From NCBI RefSeq assembly GCF_024139115.2, contig NC_085141.1:239683047-239747046 (forward strand): a stretch of 64,000 nucleotides of DNA, written 5' to 3'. Position numbers and translations under genes: made by a program. Each line of letters begins with the position of its first letter. Positions within the stretch are counted from its first letter, which is position 1. This document shows, in pieces, positions 1-10,821 of the stretch. This DNA is from Armigeres subalbatus (taxonomy: Eukaryota; Arthropoda; Insecta; Diptera; Culicidae). Under the pieces are notes generated by a model, which did not search any database, was not told the DNA's origin, and was given only the letters and a program-made list of their open reading frames with translations.

Positions 1-127
1 TCCTGAACACATTGTGAAGGACAAATCTAAAACGCGTTTGACGTAAATTTCGTCTTAAAGGAAGGCTCGGATACAGGGTGTAAACAAATTGGGGACCGTC
101 ACGTTATGTAAGATTTTGAACGTTTGT
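1..127 (+). repeat. Fragment of a dispersed repeat related to 31064-31145
   Basis: The stretch GGGTGT...ACCG...AAGATTTT.AACGTT..TAGCG in this segment can be aligned by eye with 31064-31145 in the same order. It is the host sequence into which the retrotransposon at 140-2889 inserted. No coding potential is visible. Which repeat family it belongs to is unknown. Confidence 0.45.
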
Positions 128-139
128 AGCGCCTTTATC
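128..139 (+). repeat. Target-site duplication, left copy (AGCGCCTTTATC)
   Basis: The 12 bases AGCGCCTTTATC occur here and again at 2890-2901, exactly flanking the non-LTR retrotransposon. This is the signature of target-primed reverse transcription and fixes the element limits. Confidence 0.85.
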
Positions 140-1117
140 GAAGGAAGAACAAGTTATTAGTGAGGCGCAGGAAAAAATGGAGCAGAACGATATGCGGAGG
201 TTTTATGAGTCCGTCAATGGCGTGCGGAGAAAGACAGCGCCATCTCCCGTCATGTGCAACGACCAACAAGGGAATTTGCTGACAGATAAAACCGAAGTGA
301 CTGCCAGGTGGAAGCAACACTTCGAGACTTTGTTGAATAGTGGAAGTAACGGTGCAACGGTGAACAGAATAAATATTAGCGACGATGGACAAGCTGTGGA
401 GTCACCTACACTAGATGAGGTTAAAAAAGCTGTAAAAGAGCTGAAAACAATAAGGCTGCGGGGAAGGACTAGCTCCGGACTAAGCTTCTCAAACATGGCA
501 GTGAGCAGCTTTATGAAGTTCTGCACCATATTATGTCAAAAATATGGGAAGACGAGGAAATGCCTGCTAGCTGGTTGGACGACCTCATTTGCCCTCTCTT
601 TAAGAAAGGGCACAGACTGGAGTGCGCCAATTACCGAGGAATAACCCTCCTTAATTCGGCGTACAAAATTATGTCCCGTATTCTGTTCAACAGATTGAGA
701 CCGCTTGAAGATTCCTTCGTCGGCAAATTCCAAGCAGGTTTTCGTGAGGGCCGATCAACGACGGATCAAATGTTTACCCTGAGACAAATCCTTGATAAAT
801 TCCGGGAGTACAACTTGCAGACACATCATCTGTTTATTGATTTCAAGGCGGCGTACGATTCAGTGAAACGGAATGAATTATGGCAAATTATGCTTGAACA
901 TGGTTTTCCGGCGAAACTGATACGGCTGATTCGTATAACGTTGGACGGATCAAAATCAAGTGTAAGGGTTGCGGATGACATATCGACGTCATTTGTTACC
1001 TTAGATGGATTAAAGCAGGGTGATGCACTCTCGAACCTACTGTTCAATATAGCGCTCGAGGGAGCGATTAGGAGAGCTGGTGTGTAAAGAAGCGGTACCA
1101 TTATCACAAGATCGCCT
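140..1117 (+). pseudogene. Reverse transcriptase, N-terminal half (broken)
   Basis: Translation begins in one frame (residues such as ARWKQHFETLLNSG from 177). It must shift frame near 445, after VKELK, to continue as NNKAAGKD, where an in-frame TAG follows. It then reads MSKIWEDEEMPASW, FKKGHRLECANYRGITLL, the catalytic motif A LFIDFKAAYDSVKR, and motif B GLKQGDALSNLLFNIALEG. A TAA interrupts the frame at 1085-1087, after IRRAGV. Reading through it gives RSGTIITRS before the MITE junction near 1117. These motifs are typical of LINE RTs. With a frameshift and two stops this copy is inactive. Confidence 0.85.
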
Positions 1118-2045
1118 CCCGGGCAGAAGCTATGCACAGAATAACAAAACATGATATGGACTTGATTGATATAAGAGATAAAAGAACAGGCAACAATATC
1201 AAAAATTTGCACCGAAATATCATTTAAATATCAAGATATGCTATTGATAAGAACAAACTAATGGCACATGATATTGATCACTTCTTACAAATAGCATAAC
1301 TTGATTTTCTTATGATATTTTAGTGCAAAATATTGATATTATCGTCTGATCTTTTATCTCTTATATCAATCATGTGCGATGCTGGGTCATTAGGCCGAAG
1401 GCCGTTAGGCCGAATGGTCATTAGGCCGTACGGTCATTAGGCCGAATGGCCATTAGGCCGAATGAGCACTGGGGAGTGAGAAGTGACTAGTGCGAAGTGA
1501 GGAATAAGTAGAACGGAAGATGAAAAAAAGAAAAAGGAGGGAGAAGTAAAAAGGAAGAAGGAAGAAGAAAAAAGAAAAAAGGAGGAAGAAGGAAGAAGGA
1601 AGAAGGAAGAAGGAAGAACGAAGAAAGAAGAAGGAAGAAAGAAGAAGGAAGAAGGAAGAAAGAAAAAGGAAAAGGGAAGAAGGAAGAAGGAAGAAGGAAG
1701 AAGGAAAAAGTGAGAAGGAAGAAGTACGAAGGAAGAAAGAAGAAGGAAGAAAGAAGAAGGAAGAAGGAAGAAGAAAGAAGGAAGAAGGACGAAGGAAAAA
1801 GGAGGGGTTAGGTGAAGGAAGAACTTCTCATTTTTCACTTTTTGCTTCTTTTTGATAATTCGGCCTAATGGCCATTCGGCCTAATGACCGTTCGGCCTAA
1901 TGACCATTCGGCCTAATGACCGTTCGGCCTAATGACCATTCGGCCTAATGACCTTCGGCCTAATGGCCTGACACCATCATGTCCATATCTCATTTTGCTA
2001 TCTTATCAACATTTGATATTATTGAGCTGTCTTCGTCTACTCGGG
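1118..2045. mobile_element. Palindromic MITE inserted in the RT gene, itself interrupted
   Basis: The ends read CCCGGGCAGAAG at the left and CTACTCGGG at the right, an imperfect terminal inverted repeat (TIR). Internally, 1143-1235 (TTGATTGATATAAGAGATAA and onward) is the inverted complement of about 1285-1370. The element is therefore essentially a long imperfect palindrome. Its right arm is cut at 1377 by the purine-rich element and resumes at 1977. Right of 2045 the RT reading resumes at its FADD box, so the MITE lies inside the RT coding region. No clear TSD could be fixed. Confidence 0.6.
1378..1976 (+). mobile_element. Purine-rich TIR element, copy 1 (GATGCTGGGTCATTAGGCC family)
   Basis: It begins GATGCTGGGTCATTAGGCC and ends GGCCTAATGGCCTGACACCA. 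It is flanked by 8-bp near-duplicates TCATGTGC (1370-1377) and TCATGTCC (1977-1984). Subterminal zones are tandem copies of a CATTAGGCCGAATGG-type 15-17-mer, inverted at the two ends. The core (about 1500-1815) is nearly pure purine, an AAGGAAGAAGGAAGA-type repeat. The same architecture recurs at 21120-22652. An 8-bp TSD fits hAT, P or Merlin-type transposases, but no transposase is present, so it is non-autonomous. Confidence 0.75.
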
Positions 2046-2880
2046 ATATGCTCCTGGTATTTGCGGACGATATCGATATTATCGGGATTGATCGCCCTGC
2101 CGTGGAAGAGGCTTTTGTGCCTTTTAAGAGGGAGACAGCGAGGTTTGGACTCTCGATCAATACCAGCAAAACGAAGTACATGGTCGCTGGCAATCAACGT
2201 GGGTTCATTAGTGGTGGTGGTAGCGAAATGGTGCTGGATTGTGAAAAATTTGAAGTGGTGGAAGGATTTGTGTATCTTGGAACATTAGTGACGTGCGATA
2301 ACGATGTAACCCGCGAGGTGAAAAGGCGTATTGCAGCTGCAAATAGGGATTATTACGGACTTCGTAACCAGCTTAAGTCCCGTAGTCTGCAAACGAAAAC
2401 AAAACTCGCGCTGTATACTACTCTGATTCTTCCGGTGGCTTTATACGGCCATGAAACATGGACGTTAAAGGAGGCTGATCGGAGAGCTTTCGAAGTGTTT
2501 GAGCGTAAGGTGCTGCGAACAATACTCGGCGGTAAACAGGAGAACGGTATCTGGCGGCGTCGCATGAACCACTGATTGTACCAGGTGTATAAAGGGCTGG
2601 ATATTATTAAGCTTATACAACACGGCAGACTACGGTGGGCTGGTCACGTTGTTCGTATGCCGGAAGAACGTCAAGCGAAGATAATATTTAGTAGATAACC
2701 CGGAAGAGGCCGCAGGCTTCGTGGAAGGCCGCGTACACAATGGCTTTTTGCGGTTGAAGAGGACCTGAGGGCGCTCAATGTTCAGGGCGACTGGAAGTGA
2801 TTGGCTCAGGATCGAGTCCAGTGGAGAAGGATACTCCATTCGGAGTAGGTTCATCGAAGAGCTGTAGCCCATCAAGTATC
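2046..2880 (+). pseudogene. Reverse transcriptase, C-terminal half (broken)
   Basis: Reading resumes with the catalytic motif C box VFADDIDIIG. It continues with the thumb-like stretch GLSINTSKTKYMVAG and FVYLGTLVTCDNDV, then LYGHETWTL and FERKVLRTILGG. A TGA falls at 2573-2575. The same protein can be followed past it (GRLRWAGHVVRMPEERQAK, then GRGRRLRGRPRTQW) with further stops at about 2696, 2799 and 2848. These are the standard C-terminal landmarks of LINE polyproteins of the endonuclease-reverse transcriptase type. Multiple stops make it a pseudogene. Confidence 0.8.
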
Positions 2881-2889
2881 AAGTAAGTA

Positions 2890-2901
2890 AGCGCCTTTAT
2901 C
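2890..2901 (+). repeat. Target-site duplication, right copy
   Basis: AGCGCCTTTATC is identical to 128-139 and directly follows the AAGT tail of the retrotransposon. Confidence 0.85.
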
Positions 2902-2944
2902 TTCCGGGGATTTTAAGATTTAATATATCAATCATAAAATCCCC

Positions 2945-3245
2945 GGGCCATCCTTAGCCGTGTGGTAAGACGCGCGACAAAGCAAGACCATGCTAAGGGT
3001 AGCTGGGTTCGATTCCCGGTGCCGGTCTAGGCAATTTTCGGATTGGAAATTGTCTCGGCTTCTCTGGGCATAAAAGTATCATCGTGTTAGCCTCATGATA
3101 TACGAAGGCAAAAATGGTAACTTGGCTTAGAAACTTCGCAGTTAATAACTGTGGAAGTGCTTAATGAACACTAAGCTGCGAGGCGGCGCTGTCCCAGTGT
3201 GGAGATGTAATGCCAATAAGAAGAAAAAGAAGAAGAATAAGAAGA
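2945..3245 (+). mobile_element. Feilai-type tRNA-derived SINE
   Basis: The head is tRNA-like: CTTAGCCGTGTGGTAAGACG carries the A-box region and GGGTTCGATTCCCGG is a perfect B box. The body contains TCTAGGCAATTTTCGGATTG, the segment GGCATAAAAGTATCATCGTG, and GTGCTTAATGAACACTAAG. The tail is an (AAGAAG)-like repeat after ATGCCAATAAG. This matches the Aedes Feilai SINE as I remember it. RNA polymerase III internal promoter boxes look intact. A second copy lies on the minus strand at 27365-27650. Confidence 0.85.
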
Positions 3246-4279
3246 TATCAATCGACTCTAAAACTCTACCCCAGTTTTCCAGTTTTATTGAAACTTTTGA
3301 ATATCAACATTAAACTATTAAAAAAATCAATTCTTTCTAAGCCCAGTGAACAAATTTCAGAACCAACCAATCTTGTTCTTACATCCGCAACACGGACATA
3401 AAATTGATTACGGGCATTTTGGCTCACCGCTTCATTTTTTCTTTGCATAAAAAGAGCCGTGTTTCGAGCGCGCGTGTCATTTTCGTTCGATATTTTACGG
3501 AGAGCGGACACAACGGTGACGTTCGTAGAGGTGGTGTTTGGTGACATTATTGATAATCGATTGCGATAAATTTCTTCTCACATGATTTCGAACTTGCTTT
3601 TGCTCCTGTTGGAAATGCGTATTTTTGAAAATAAATCGGTTCTTTTCAGAACCACCAATTTATGCAAAAGATAATTAATCCGAGTATTTTTTTTTCTCCT
3701 AATCACAATGCATATCCGCATTGTTACCGCAGAAATATCTATGACTTCAGTAGCGGACCCAGTGACGGCCGTCGATGCTGCAGCAAATTCATTCACTAAG
3801 AGGAAACCCGCAGCATTTCAGCTGCAAACTATCGAGTGGCTCTCGTCGGTGCCAGCAACAGTCAAATGAAATTTTCTTACTAGATTCTGACTCGTTCTAG
3901 TAATTCAAAAAATGCAAAAAATGCTCACGATTTAAATTAAATTGGCTCATTTCAAGACCACCATTTTATACAAAAGAAATCTGACCCGAGAGAAAATTTC
4001 TTTAAAGTACAAAACAAAATCGCTTGATGGCAGCAATAAGATCAGCCGCAACGATGTCCGTGATCTATGTGATCATGTCTTGTACACAACCTATTTGTAA
4101 CGTAAATATTTCACAATTTACAGAGTATTTGCGATTGTGTCATGCATATAACCTAATATGTACAAAACACTAAAATTCGTATTGCACCAAATAGTTTTAC
4201 GCAGTTTACGTCATGCGGTCGTATCTTTTTTGCTGTTCTTCTGGTTTTTGCGTGAGAAAAGGATAATGAAATTTTACAT
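3246..4279. other. Unassigned AT-rich DNA, no gene seen
   Basis: Only short, unconvincing open frames on both strands. No recognisable protein, RNA gene or strong repeat was seen. Confidence 0.5.
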
Positions 4280-4282
4280 TTA

Positions 4283-4512
4283 GGGTCTGTCTCATTTGGA
4301 GAATTAAACTTAAAAGTGACAGTTCGAAAATTAGCAAATAACCCGGTCATAAGAATGGCTGGTGCTGCCCAGCAATTCTAATAAGACATCGATGCAAAAT
4401 GATTCGATATATGTCAAAAGTAATCTTGCTCTGCGAGCAGGGTTATTTGATAATTATTGAAATGTCACTTTTAAGTTTAATTTCAGTTTAATTCTCCAAA
4501 TGAGACAGACCC
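4283..4512. mobile_element. 230-bp MITE with long terminal inverted repeats, TTA/TA TSD
   Basis: The left end GGGTCTGTCTCATTTGGAGA, continuing through TTAAACTTAAAAGTGACA, is the inverted complement of the right end, which ends TCTCCAAATGAGACAGACCC. The right arm carries a small internal duplication of AGTTTAATT. TTA flanks both sides (4280-4282 and 4513-4515). This fits a Tc1/mariner-like MITE (TA target) or a TNA target. There is no coding capacity. Confidence 0.8.
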
Positions 4513-4515
4513 TTA

Positions 4516-6463
4516 ATATGCAAATCAATGCAAACGTCACATTATGTACATATAGTTTGTGAATTATTCAACTTTCTATTGTTTTCCACCAGCTGAGCAC
4601 CTTATGAAATCAACTTAAAATTCAAGCAGTATTTGCGAGTGGGTGTGTATTTGCGTATGCAAAGTGTGTTGACGCTGTAATGAACTTACCCAATATAAGT
4701 GAAAGCATATCGCAAAAAGCACCAGAAGTCAACCAACGGGATCCGGCATGGTGACTGACCGAAAATTGTGCCAAGGTACTGAGAGATGCAAATTTATGAG
4801 CACACGCTTGTGCCTCCTGAAGCGTTAATGTAATTAATTTTAATTACCTAATTGAAAACACGTTCAGGTCCTACTTTCAAGCCTCAGGTGGCTAGCTGGT
4901 GGCAGTTAGGCACAGCGTGCCCCGTGCTCTTCGACACCGATATTGCGTAGGTACATCCAATTAGAATTAAGAAGGCATGCTGGGAATAAACATGAGGGAC
5001 GGTTTTGGGGGAAGCTTCCTGGAGGTATTTTCTTCTGTAATGTGGCTCGGTCTGGAGGGTGGTTGAGTTTCCCGGAGCAATGACTTTGACGAAAGCTCTC
5101 AACTAATTTGGAACTGGGTCACTGCTTCGGGGAAATAAGTAAACTCATGGCGATGATTTGTTTACATTAGAGCTAAGAATGAACATGAACCACAAGAAAT
5201 TGTCCAATTTAAATTTATAAAATATGATGACATTGATTCCTAAAAAAGCCAACAAAATCACATAAAGCAGAAATGTACAATGCTTTTAACGTAGATCTTG
5301 CGTCTCTCTTTACTGGAAGTCATTTCTGAGGATTAAACCACCCGACTTGGACATTAATTTACAATTTTGTGAAAACTCATATTTATTGTGGTTTTTACAG
5401 CTGTTCTAAGGAGCAGGAATTAAATCCTTACGTTTGATAAATAAAGTCCACCCACATGCCTTTTACTTATTTTTAAAAAAATATTTGAGAGCAAAGCAAA
5501 TGCGACATACAAGTTCAAACACACCATCTTTATAGTGGGATTCTACTAAACAAGATTTAAAGTGAACGAGTGTTAAATATGAATAAGCGGACACTTTAAG
5601 CAATATCTCACAACAATATACTGAAATACTATTTTTGAATGTTTGAAAAGAAAGAACCATCGCATACAATTCTTAACATTTATCAATAGAATTGAATATC
5701 AACGAGAATCACAGTTAAAGTTATTTGAGTGCACTTAGATTGCTAACGCCGTAAACTGTATGACCACGAATCTCTCAACTGTTGTTTGTAGTAATTTAGA
5801 AACGTTTGTGGGATGTTACTACTACAAAGTTTTTCATGGTAACTTTAAAGCTTTCCGTTCCGATAATTCAGCGCGTTGTTATTTCCAGAAAAAAGGATCA
5901 ATCCAAGAACAATTAAAAAGAATTTGTTCATTTTATGTAATTTTAAAACTTCATATTTGATCACATATATTGTTGAGTGAATATACTTTTGTAACCGTCT
6001 GGATTCACTTTTGCACTTGTCTGTACCTGTAGGTTTGAATCCTATCTCTGTATCCTAACGCAATTAATGATAATTGCGCAGTATATTGACAAAAGAATTA
6101 TTATAAAATAGTTCAAAGGGTACCTTAAAATTGGCTATCATAAATTAGAATATTATGTACAATTGTATAGCCCCTAGAGTTGCTGATTGTTTTGCATGGT
6201 AACCCTATTCAACCGAAAACTAAGAAAAATGCTCCTTAGGATCAGAGTCTCTTAATTCTCGTGTATACACAGAGATGAGACAGTGTGCCATGAGCTACAA
6301 AAGCTCACGTAGCACCGGTTCTGTGCGACGAGCAGGGTTCGTAATGCTCACTCAGTCTCAGGAGCACATGATTTTCCTTCACAAAAGTTTTCGGGGAGAA
6401 ATCGCTTTACGGGAAAGAAAAACAGCCTGGAGAGTGATAACAATTTTTCGCTCACTTCGATTA
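4516..6463. other. Unassigned DNA, no gene seen
   Basis: A short match around 5285-5330 (TTGCGTCTCTCTTTACT) resembles the repeat starting near 31041. Bases 6057-6115 are the inverted complement of 12655-12715. Otherwise only short spurious frames are present. Confidence 0.5.
6057..6115 (+). repeat. Inverted-repeat partner of 12655-12715
   Basis: GCAGTATATTGACAAAAGAA and the flanking bases through TAAAATAGTTCAAAGGG are matched in inverse orientation 6.6 kb downstream, within the foldback repeat. The two copies lie on opposite sides of the pogo element. Confidence 0.7.
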
Positions 6464-6945
6464 AGGTACACCGGGGCAAGTTGAAATGCGGGGTAAGTTG
6501 AAACGGAAGCTGTAGTTTACACCGGAAATGGCCGAATGCTCTGGTTATTTTTTTAAACATACGGATCCCCTAAACGCACCTTTTGACTGTCATTCCCGGA
6601 AGATTTTAACTACTAAACCCACTTCCTGCCATTGTTTACTTTTAGTCCTTTGTAAAATTCAACCCACCTTTTAAGTTTGCCAATGAAATAAGTCTTTTAT
6701 TATTGTTTGGAAGTGATTTTTCATCAAATTTTCACGGTAAGTCATCATTCAATGTTATACAAGCTTAATGCTTATGAAAAATCGATGGAAGAAATGGTTA
6801 ATTCCTTAGATTTTATGCGTTTCAAATTGCTCCGAATTTTCATCCTATCGGGGCAAATAGAAATGAGTAATGCGGGGCAAGTTGAAACAACGAATCAAAA
6901 CGTCATTCTTGCAATTAAAAGTAATGTTTCAATCCAGAATTCAAC

Positions 6946-8490
6946 ATGGTTCGTAAATACATCCGTAAAACGTTGTCCACATATTCTAAGGAAGCACTGA
7001 ATGACGCTGCAACTGCCGCGCGGGACCACCGAATGTCACTAGCAGAATCGGCTCGTTTCTACAACATACCCAAACCTACTTTGTTCCGGCACATCAAAGG
7101 GCTGAGCGGAATTAAAAGCAGCTCCAGAAGCAGATCTACTGCCATTCCCTTCGAAGTGGAAGCAAGGATGGCATCTTGTATCAAGACAAGCACTTTCGCT
7201 TAGCAAAAAGGAAATAATTTTTGATATGGCTCAGTTTTTGAAGAAAAACTCTATCAAGACGCCTTTCAAGGACGACATTCCAGGTGACGACTACTTTCTG
7301 AATTTCAAACGACGGCACGGACTATCCCACAAAAAGCCACAGTCGGTCGAAGTTGCCAGGAAACGAGCTGCTGACCCGTTCGTGATCTCCGAATATTTTC
7401 AGCTACTCAAAGAGGTTACCCGTAACGTTCCTCCAGAGAGAATCTACAATATCGACGAAACAAGCTTTTGTTTGGATCCAAGTCGCATCAAAGTGGTCGG
7501 TGCCAAGGGAAGGGCTGCTCACTGACTGACTGCAGGCCCCGGAAGGGAAAACTACACTGTTCTCATGGGAGGAAATGCGTTCGGAGACAAGCTTGGTCCA
7601 CTTATCATCTTCCGAGGCAAAAATCTATGGGACAGCTGGATGGCTAAGGAAAAAGATGAATTCTCTGGCATGACGTATGCTGCTACTGAAAACGGTTGGA
7701 TGGAGAGCAGTATTTTTTCCAATTATTTCCGACGAAGTTTTCTGACTGGAATTGGAAAAGCTCGTCCAGTGGTATTGATTTATGATGGTCATTCCTCACA
7801 TGTTTCGCTGGACATCATCGAGTTGGCTTTGAAAGAAAACGTTGTCATTTTGAAGCTTCCCCCGCACACCAGCCACCTTCTACAGCCAATGGATCTCTGT
7901 GTTTTCAAGCCGCTGAAACAGGAATACGACAACGCTGTTATCAGATCATAATTTCCCGAGTCTGGAAGGAACTTAGTCCGCAGATCATCAAAAGTGGATT
8001 CAGAATAGCTGCGATTTATCCCTTTGATGAAGTTGTCGTTCCAGAGACCACATTTGAGCCAGCAGCTTTGCAAAGGTTCAAGGATTTCCAACAACGACCA
8101 GCATCGCCAACCATATCGGAACCAAATCCTCCGGAGTTTCCTCCACCGCAAGTATTGAATGAATCAACATCCGGGGTCAGCAAACAACCGGAAATCGCAA
8201 ACCAGAGCTCATTTTCTGAAAATTCGTTTGAAGCCATGCTGCTGGATCATGTTAAGCAAGATCCTGTTCTCGGAAAATCTAAAAGGCGTCGAGTGTGCAC
8301 TGGAGCGGAGGTCATTACATCACCAGAAGTCGTAGACCGACTGATTAAGAATGAGGAAGAAAAAGCTAAGAAAAAGGACAGGAAGAAAAAACCAGCGACA
8401 CAGAAGGACAAGGAGAAGAAACCGCAGGAAAACAAAGCAAGAAAGAAGTTTAACAAGAAGAAACCACAGAAAGACAAAGTGAAGAAATGA
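6946..8490 (+). pseudogene. Pogo-superfamily transposase (pipsqueak HTH, CENP-B-like HTH, DDE), inactivated
   Basis: Start ATG at 6946. Residues about 12-50 (YSKEALNDAATAARDHRMS ... LFRHIKG) form a pipsqueak-type HTH. The frame breaks at the TAG at 7201-7203. A frameshift at that point lets the protein continue as SKKEIIFDMAQFLKK. Next come a CENP-B-type DNA-binding part (PGDDYFLNFKRRHGLSHKKP) and the first catalytic Asp in YNIDETSF. An in-frame TGA falls at 7523-7525, followed by ENYTVLMGGNAFGDKLGPLI. The second Asp is in LIYDGHSSH and the third in PPHTSHLLQPMD. Near 7945-7960 a small deletion with frameshift joins to VWKELSPQIIKSGFRIAAIY. The C-terminus is Lys-rich, ending at the TGA at 8488-8490. 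All three catalytic Asp codons survive, so the element died by frameshifts and stops. Confidence 0.88.
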
Positions 8491-8564
8491 CCTGTTAAAA
8501 GTTGAGACAATTTTGTAACATTTTTTTATCTTTTTTTTCGTAAGTGGAATGAATATCTCTTTTT

Positions 8565-9270
8565 GCCTTTCTCGTACAACAAAGTTGTACCGAAAGGCTA
8601 TCATTTCACTCCAAAATCGAACTTTTGATAGAAGTCCCGGAGACCCATAGTGTTATATACCATTCGACTCAGCTCGATGAGCTGAACAAATGTCTGTCTG
8701 TCCGTGTGTGTGTGTGTGTATGTGTGTGCGTGTGTGTGTGCACAAAATTCCATAAAAAACATTAGCCAAATTTTCACATAGAAACTCTTAACCGATTTTC
8801 TTGCAACAAGTTGCATCCGACAGAGACTAAAACGCTGTTGATCACTATTGAATTTCATAATAATTGCAAATTGCAAAAAATAGATAATATTAAAATAGTG
8901 ATGAGACATAGTCACATAGAACAATAATGTGTTATGAAAAATGCCTTGCATCTATGAATATTTTATCCGTGGCTTCCCATTAAGAGTTTCATCGTACTAT
9001 AAAGATGCTCGTGTTGCACGCATTTAGGCGTAAGTATGCTCTTCGTTCAGTTTCATAGTACTATGAAATTGTCCGAAAGTCAAAATTCGAACATAGGAAA
9101 TTCGAGAAACTTTTGGCAGCGCCATCTGTCGTCTACTAGTGTAAATTTTCTATCATAACATTAGACGGTGTAACTGTTTTGCCTTTCTTGTACATCATCA
9201 AGGTGTAAGCGTAAAGGCTACATTTATTACCTTTTGCGCGAGAAAGGCATTATCACCGCCAGGTGGATTA
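8565..9270. mobile_element. MITE(s) with TGCCTTTCTCGTACAAC ends nested in the pogo element
   Basis: The left end TGCCTTTCTCGTACAACAAA continues to CCGAAAGGCTATC and TCGAACTTTTGATAGAAG, followed by a (TG)n run near 8697-8740. A second end (9180-9250, TGCCTTTCTTGTACATC to GCGAGAAAGGCA) lies in the opposite sense. The segment may be one long element or two partial copies. The same terminal sequence appears inverted at 22672-22765. Exact limits and TSD were not resolved. Confidence 0.6.
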
Positions 9271-9851
9271 ATCTGGGTTTTTATTTAACAGGTTGAAGTA
9301 AGTACTTAAATTGGTCGATGCTTCCCACTGTTATTGCTTGCATTTTTATAACTATTGATACTTATTCGCACATAAGGTGCCCACTGTTATAATGAATGAT
9401 TATGAACTGAATAAATGGGTTCAACAGATTCAAAAAACCTTTCTGTACCATATAAGAAAAAACTCTTTATTTGCGGTATAAATTTACAAAAAGGCCAACT
9501 TTTCTGAAATTAAACTTGATCAAGTTTCATCCCTCTCTTTCCTTATCATGAATTCAACCTTAACTAACCTACACTAAAAATATGATGAAAAAGGTTCATG
9601 TTTGAACTACTATTTAGTTTTGAGATTCCTTATCTATTTTTCCTCGTAATGAGCAAATGCTCTTAAAAAATTATCTACATTATTCTTCCCTACTAAGGAT
9701 GGTTTATTAGGGTGAACTTATGACGAAGTCGTAACCAAATTATCGAGCGCACAATTGAATCGAATCAATTAATGAGCCATCCTGAAAAGTAATCTGAGTG
9801 GTCACGAGCAGGACTTAAATTCGCTTATTCGCTTGTTGAACAGTCACCTTA

Positions 9852-10004
9852 GAGGACGTACACTAATTACGTAAGCATTTAGGAAGGGGTGGTCTGCCAT
9901 TTCTTACGCTCCATATAAATGATTTGTATGGGAAAAATCTTACATGGGGAGAGGGGGGGTCGAAAAACCCAGAAAAAATGCTTACGTAATTAGTGTACGG
10001 TCCC
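9852..10004. mobile_element. 153-bp MITE, TTA/TA TSD, nested in pogo
   Basis: Both ends carry GTACACTAATTACGTAAGCA in inverted orientation, with GAGGAC and GGGACC outermost. TTA flanks both sides (9849-9851 and 10005-10007). It was inserted into the 3' non-coding part of the pogo element and is therefore younger than it. Confidence 0.8.
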
Positions 10005-10445
10005 TTAGCAATCTCGTGTATCTTGAGTCTCACTGAGTACATGTATTTTGTATTCAGTACGGTAACATTAGCTTATATCTATATATAGCGCGGTGTTTCA
10101 ACTTGCCCCGCTATGCGGGGTAAGTTGAAACGATGCATATGAAAAAATAATTTCTGAATACAAAATATTTTTCAAGAAGTTTGGCAAGGTTGCTTATTTT
10201 CTATGAGTAATCTTTGGTCCGAACTAGTAAATACCGCAAACTGATTCAAAATTTATCAAAAGTTGATTTTTTTACAGCGCTTCAAAATTTAACTTTGAAA
10301 AAATCGTTTCAACTTGCCCCGGTGTACCTTACCGCTAAACGTTGGTTTGCTCTTTTTCTTTCATATTCGAGTCTTTTCGTGGCATCATAAATGCGAATTG
10401 TAGTAGCTTATGTGGAACAAATGACTTAATTCTTTCATACAGATA

Positions 10446-10523
10446 GCGTGGTGGTGTGGCTAGAGTGAGCGCATCCCAACAGCTATTATTGTTACTATTC
10501 TCGGTTCGAGTCCCGACGCGGCC
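10446..10523 (+). mobile_element. tRNA-like SINE head
   Basis: GTGGTGTGGCTAGAGTGAGC could serve as an A-box region and GGTTCGAGTCCCGACG is a good B box, 45-50 bp apart. The segment does not look like a functional tRNA gene: the acceptor stem is poor and there is no clear anticodon loop. It is more likely a tRNA-derived SINE head with an undefined body downstream. Confidence 0.45.
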
Positions 10524-10821
10524 ATACAATTTTGTAATTGTTCTGCGATAATTCTCGCGAAAAGTGAGTGAGAGGTAAAAGTAATGAAACGAAAAAGGAT
10601 TTTCATCTAATAGGCAAGATTTTCGTTTATCTTCCAATGCTAATTCTAGAGAAAATATTGATGGGTGAAAGATGATCCTCAACATAAACAACGAAACAAG
10701 ATTTTCCCTTGGCCCGAAAAACGCTTGCTTTGGTCTCATTGAAATGAAAAGTCGAAACCCTGGCGACGAGAGAATCTAGTGCGCGCATAAAATAACTGAG
10801 TGAGCGTGTCTCAATGTACGT

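Larger units (their letters stand above)
140..2889 (+). mobile_element. 5'-truncated non-LTR (LINE) retrotransposon with nested insertions
   Basis: The element is bounded by a 12-bp duplication and ends in a short AAGT-type repeat tail (AAGTAAGTAAG). It holds the C-terminal part of an endonuclease-reverse transcriptase polyprotein. Bases 1118-2045 are later insertions. The 5' part (endonuclease, any ORF1) is missing, as is usual for LINE copies. The fragment at 28573-29899 ends in a similar AAGT tail, suggesting a related clade. I cannot assign the clade safely (RTE-, CR1- or I-like are all possible). Confidence 0.85.
6464..10329 (+). mobile_element. Pogo/Tigger-like DNA transposon, 3.87 kb, TA TSD
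   Basis: The two ends are inverted complements: AGGTACACCGGGGCAAGTTG at the left and CAACTTGCCCCGGTGTACCT at the right. TA flanks both ends (6462-6463 and 10330-10331). The motif GGGGCAAGTTGAAA or GGGGTAAGTTGAAA recurs internally near 6489, 6876, 10095 (inverted) and 10117, probably as transposase-binding sites. It encodes one broken transposase (6946-8490) and carries MITEs at about 8565-9260 and 9852-10004. It is a complete element by its ends but dead by its coding region. Confidence 0.9.

Noticed and set aside
1437..1838. 133-aa minus-strand frame
   Set aside because: Same cause: a purine tract inside a TIR element.
6707..7000. 97-aa frame upstream of the transposase as a second pogo protein
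   Set aside because: No domain, overlaps the transposase start in another frame and spans GGGGCAAGTTGAAA terminal motifs.
10446..10523. Functional tRNA gene
   Set aside because: Pol III boxes are present but acceptor and anticodon stems do not form convincingly. SINE head is more likely.
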